A stretch of 17,907 bases of DNA, taken from Promethearchaeota archaeon (GTDB taxonomy: Archaea; Asgardarchaeota; Lokiarchaeia; Sigynarchaeales; SOKP01). The stretch covers positions 1-17,907 of the forward strand of contig WJIN01000400.1 of the NCBI GenBank assembly GCA_014730295.1, read 5' to 3'. The translations under genes and the position numbers were made by a program. The notes beneath the pieces were generated by a model, which saw nothing but the letters and a program-made list of their open reading frames with translations, was not told the DNA's origin and searched no databases. How positions within the stretch are numbered: the stretch's first letter is position 1; the number at the start of each line of letters is the position of its first letter. Of this stretch, positions 15,583-17,907 are shown piece by piece.

Positions 15583-16101
15583 CTATCTCTTTAGATCATA
15601 ACTAGATTTGATTTTAAAACCTTCAGGTACCTTATCTTCTTTCCACGGATTTTCTGACAGCTCGAATTTAAATCCTACAATATCTTCTCCGCCTATCATA
15701 TAGACTCGTGGAGCTTTTTCCCGAAGATCTTCAGGATTAAGGAGTTTTTTCCAATCTACTCGAAATTTGAATTCTGTGCTAACCCCCTCCTTTTTAAAGG
15801 TTTTAGCAGCTTCTTTAACATCTTTAACTCGAAATGTTATATTATGCACCCCAGGGCCTTTTTCTTTTAAAAATTTTGACCACGTGGTTTCAATATCATC
15901 TCCGGTCGGCTCAATAAACTGTATAACCAGATTTCCTAATTGGACGTGTATTGCCTTAACTAAACCTATCGAAGATAAATTTTCAGCCAAGTCTTTCTCC
16001 ACCCTTTGGGCTCCAAAAATATTATGTAAAAATTGATAGGCTTTCTCAGCATCAGGGACAACAACTTCAATATGTACTAATGGTGAGACTTCAATTACCA
16101 T
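15583..16101 (-). CDS. VOC (glyoxalase/epimerase-like) metalloprotein
   Basis: A 172-aa protein made of two VOC beta-alpha-beta-beta-beta modules. The candidate metal ligands follow the H, Q, H, E pattern of methylmalonyl-CoA epimerase: H10 in LVHIEVVV, Q61 in LVIQFIEP, H86 in GPGVHNITFRV, and E147 in VGFKFEL. It is longer than the usual 130-150 residues owing to an insert at about 110-138 and a charged C-terminal tail, so methylmalonyl-CoA epimerase is possible but not asserted. Glyoxalase I or a dioxygenase-like role remains open. No methylmalonyl-CoA mutase gene is near. The ATG at 16101 has AAAGGA on the minus strand about eight bases upstream. Convergent with the exchanger, divergent from the anchored hydrolase. 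Confidence 0.75.
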   Translation of the reverse strand: MVIEVSPLVHIEVVVPDAEKAYQFLHNIFGAQRVEKDLAENLSSIGLVKAIHVQLGNLVIQFIEPTGDDIETTWSKFLKEKGPGVHNITFRVKDVKEAAKTFKKEGVSTEFKFRVDWKKLLNPEDLREKAPRVYMIGGEDIVGFKFELSENPWKEDKVPEGFKIKSSYDLKR

Positions 16102-16270
16102 TTTATCTTTCCTTTAAATTTTAGGTTTTGTATTATTATTAGTTCTAATAGTATATAAGAGCTATAATCCATGATTGGAAAAAATCATTAATAAAGCTGG
16201 TATTTATAAACTAAGGATTTTTCTATCTTATTACTAACTATATTACCATTAGTGAGGCAATTTCATTCTT
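16102..16270. promoter_or_regulatory. Divergent promoter region with start-deciding RBS
   Basis: This 169-bp region serves the VOC gene (minus) and the anchored hydrolase (plus). AGTATATAAG at about 16149-16158 is a TATA-like string readable in either direction; GTATTTATAAA near 16199-16209 is a candidate for the plus strand. GAGG at 16254-16257 lies seven bases before an in-frame ATT (16265) but thirteen before the TTG (16271), which makes the hydrolase start ambiguous. Confidence 0.35.
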
Positions 16271-17263
16271 TTGCTATTTATCATATTTCTTTCCATTATT
16301 ATAGGTTTACTAGTTGTTTTTGGTATACTATTTATTATAGCCGGGTTATGGGCTAAAAATAAGATAAAGAAATTGAAATCTGAGTCAGAGATCGCCAAAA
16401 CCTCTGAGGGAAAAATAGAATATGTCGTTCTCGGGGAAGGAACCCCCCTTCTGATTTTTCATGGCGCACCTGGTGGATATGACCAAGGTTTTTTAATGGA
16501 AAATTTTGTAGAAAATGGTTTTCAAGTAATCGCGTTCTCAAGACCAGGATATCTTAGAACTCCGTTAAATGGCCATAGAAGTTATAACCAACAAGCAAAA
16601 TTAGCAGCAAGTCTTCTTGATCATCTCCAAATTTCAGAATGTGTGATTGTGGGATTATCTGCGGGAGGACCTGTTGCATTGAGATTTGTTCTGCAATATC
16701 CCTCCAAAGTTATTTCAATCATACTTATGTCTGCGGTTACAAAAAAATATATTCCCAGCGACTACCAATCGAATTCTCTCTTAGGAAAAATTTATTTATC
16801 AAACCTTGGGGGGGTCCTGATAGGCTATTTTATGTCACTTAGTTTACGGAAGTGGCCCAAAAGAGTATTAAAATCCTTTTTAAAGTTAGAGACTACATTT
16901 CCGAAGGAAACTATTAACGAACTTACGAAAGAAATATCAAAAGATCCAGACCAGATGAATTGGTTCAAGCATCTTGTAGAAACAACCATTCCATTAAGTG
17001 CTAGGAAAGAAGGACTGAAGAACGATATCCAAATTCTCTCAGAACTTGAGACCTTACCTCTGGGATATATAGAAAAAACAATTCTAATTGTTCACAGCAA
17101 AAATGATGCTGATGTAGAGTTTTCTCATGCACAAAATATTATGGAAAGGAGTAAAAATACAGAATTCTATGAGAGTCATGGATTAGGGCATTTAGTTTGG
17201 TTGGGACTAGATAGAAAACAAATGTATGAAAAAGTCTTTAACTTTATTAGAAAATATAATTAA
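16271..17263 (+). CDS. Membrane-anchored alpha/beta hydrolase
   Basis: A 330-aa protein with one N-terminal hydrophobic helix (about 2-27) followed by a basic stretch (KNKIKKLK), so the enzyme is tethered to the membrane. The hydrolase domain has the oxyanion-hole HGAPGG at 64-69, the SRPGYLRT segment at 90-97 (RPGxG-like), nucleophile elbow GLSAGG with Ser130, a cap at about 155-250, acid candidate D279 (or D281) in HSKNDADVEF, and catalytic His307 in HGLGHLVW. All triad members are present. The substrate is unknown; lipid, ester or peptide (proline iminopeptidase-like) substrates are typical. There is no ATG near the start: TTG at 16271 is used here, with ATT at 16265 better spaced to GAGG as alternative. 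Orientation of the anchor is not certain. Confidence 0.75.
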   Translation: MLFIIFLSIIIGLLVVFGILFIIAGLWAKNKIKKLKSESEIAKTSEGKIEYVVLGEGTPLLIFHGAPGGYDQGFLMENFVENGFQVIAFSRPGYLRTPLNGHRSYNQQAKLAASLLDHLQISECVIVGLSAGGPVALRFVLQYPSKVISIILMSAVTKKYIPSDYQSNSLLGKIYLSNLGGVLIGYFMSLSLRKWPKRVLKSFLKLETTFPKETINELTKEISKDPDQMNWFKHLVETTIPLSARKEGLKNDIQILSELETLPLGYIEKTILIVHSKNDADVEFSHAQNIMERSKNTEFYESHGLGHLVWLGLDRKQMYEKVFNFIRKYN

Positions 17264-17390
17264 TATTCCTAGCTTTACCGTTCTCTAATATTTAATCTCA
17301 ATGGTTTTCAACCTAACAAAAAAAAAGCGAAATATTTAGATTGATGGAATTTTTACCATATTTGCTAATATTTGATATCAGGCTTTTAAC

Positions 17391-17907
17391 ATGAAAATAT
17401 ATATTTTCGAGCCCCATCCGGATGATTTATTATTCGGACCGGGACCAATTTTATTAGATTGGATAAAAGAGGATCACGAAATACATATCATCACTGTAAC
17501 TGATGGCAGAGCATGCTATCGATCCGGACAAGACACATATTCTGACGATGTTGCGGAGATGACAGAGGACGATGTAGCAGAGATGAGAATTAATGAAGCA
17601 AAGCAGACTATCGATTTTCTTGGACTTTCTCATGATAATCATCATCTATTAAAATTTCACGATGCTGACGGACAGAAATATGTTCCAGAAGCAACTGAAA
17701 AAGTTAAGCTTCTTATTAGGGGGGCCGAACGGCTTGTTTTTCCCAGTGATAATAATAGCCATATCGATCATCAAGCTACACACGATATCGCCATTAATGC
17801 GGCAAAAGAATTGAAATTACAGGATACGGAGTACCTCATTTATGCAATACCAGCCTATGTAAGGTTTAGTGATGATTCCATTCAAAAACAATTTAGTATA
17901 AAAATAA
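17391..17907 (+). CDS. PIG-L/LmbE-family deacetylase (3' truncated by window)
   Basis: The first 172 residues of an open frame that continues past the window. The N-terminus MKIYIFEPHPDDLLFGPG carries the PIG-L zinc motif HPDD (H9, general base D11, ligand D12), with Leu in place of the usual following Glu. A second motif, SHIDHQATHD at 123-132, supplies the third ligand (H127) and the conserved later His (H131). The stretch ITVTDGRACY at 34-43 fits the family strand with TDG. Family members remove N-acetyl groups from GlcNAc-containing substrates such as GlcNAc-PI or bacillithiol and mycothiol precursors; the archaeal substrates are mostly unknown. Start is ATG at 17391, 127 bp after the anchored hydrolase, with no obvious SD. 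Confidence 0.8.
   Translation, partial: MKIYIFEPHPDDLLFGPGPILLDWIKEDHEIHIITVTDGRACYRSGQDTYSDDVAEMTEDDVAEMRINEAKQTIDFLGLSHDNHHLLKFHDADGQKYVPEATEKVKLLIRGAERLVFPSDNNSHIDHQATHDIAINAAKELKLQDTEYLIYAIPAYVRFSDDSIQKQFSIKI

Noticed and set aside
1..17907. CRISPR arrays, tRNA or rRNA genes, insertion sequences, phage or defence clusters
   Set aside because: No spaced direct repeats, T-loop/acceptor pairs, transposase motifs or defence-type gene sets were found on either strand, apart from the decayed toxin-antitoxin remnant.

Overview
The window looks like chromosomal DNA of an archaeon, most probably an Asgard (Promethearchaeota, Lokiarchaeia-like) lineage. This rests on very AT-rich intergenic DNA, TATA-like boxes a short way before several starts, T-tract terminators, a stand-alone Tan1-like THUMP protein, a UbiA prenyltransferase, orphan small CxxC proteins and a 7-TM orphan. 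No rRNA or marker protein is present, so the phylum is an inference. No rRNA, tRNA, CRISPR array, insertion sequence, phage gene or recognisable defence cluster was seen.

Layout. 1-650: the tail of an unrecognised gene and a small zinc-ribbon protein, then a GC-richer island ending in T-tracts. 904-3645: a GPH/MelB-type transporter convergent with an Eis-like GNAT acetyltransferase. 3838-4341: what appears to be a decayed VapBC-type toxin-antitoxin locus (ribbon-helix-helix-like remnant plus a PIN-domain piece lacking both ends). 4367-6952: a xylulokinase-like FGGY kinase divergent from an alpha/beta hydrolase. 7125-9611: a UbiA prenyltransferase, thiD (apparently starting at ATT) and, convergent with it, a Tan1-like THUMP protein. 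9862-10987: a 7-TM orphan and a 94-aa zinc ribbon. 11166-14215: a class III aminotransferase and an iron-type alcohol dehydrogenase. 14553-17263: a CaCA cation exchanger, a convergent VOC protein and a membrane-anchored alpha/beta hydrolase. 17391-end: a PIG-L type deacetylase cut by the window edge.

How the genes work together. Almost every gene sits alone, with 100-400 bp of its own upstream DNA, so few real operons are expected. The plausible functional pairings are inferences: the sugar-type transporter with the FGGY kinase (uptake then phosphorylation of a pentose or polyol), and the aminotransferase with the alcohol dehydrogenase (amine to aldehyde to alcohol). The rest is housekeeping (thiamin pathway, tRNA modification, isoprenoid or lipid chemistry, ion homeostasis) mixed with orphans.

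The strongest unusual signals are the ATT start of thiD, the broken toxin-antitoxin locus, a perfect 12-bp palindrome just before the exchanger gene, and the divergent first ion-binding repeat of that exchanger. I did not find a convincing new multi-gene system.
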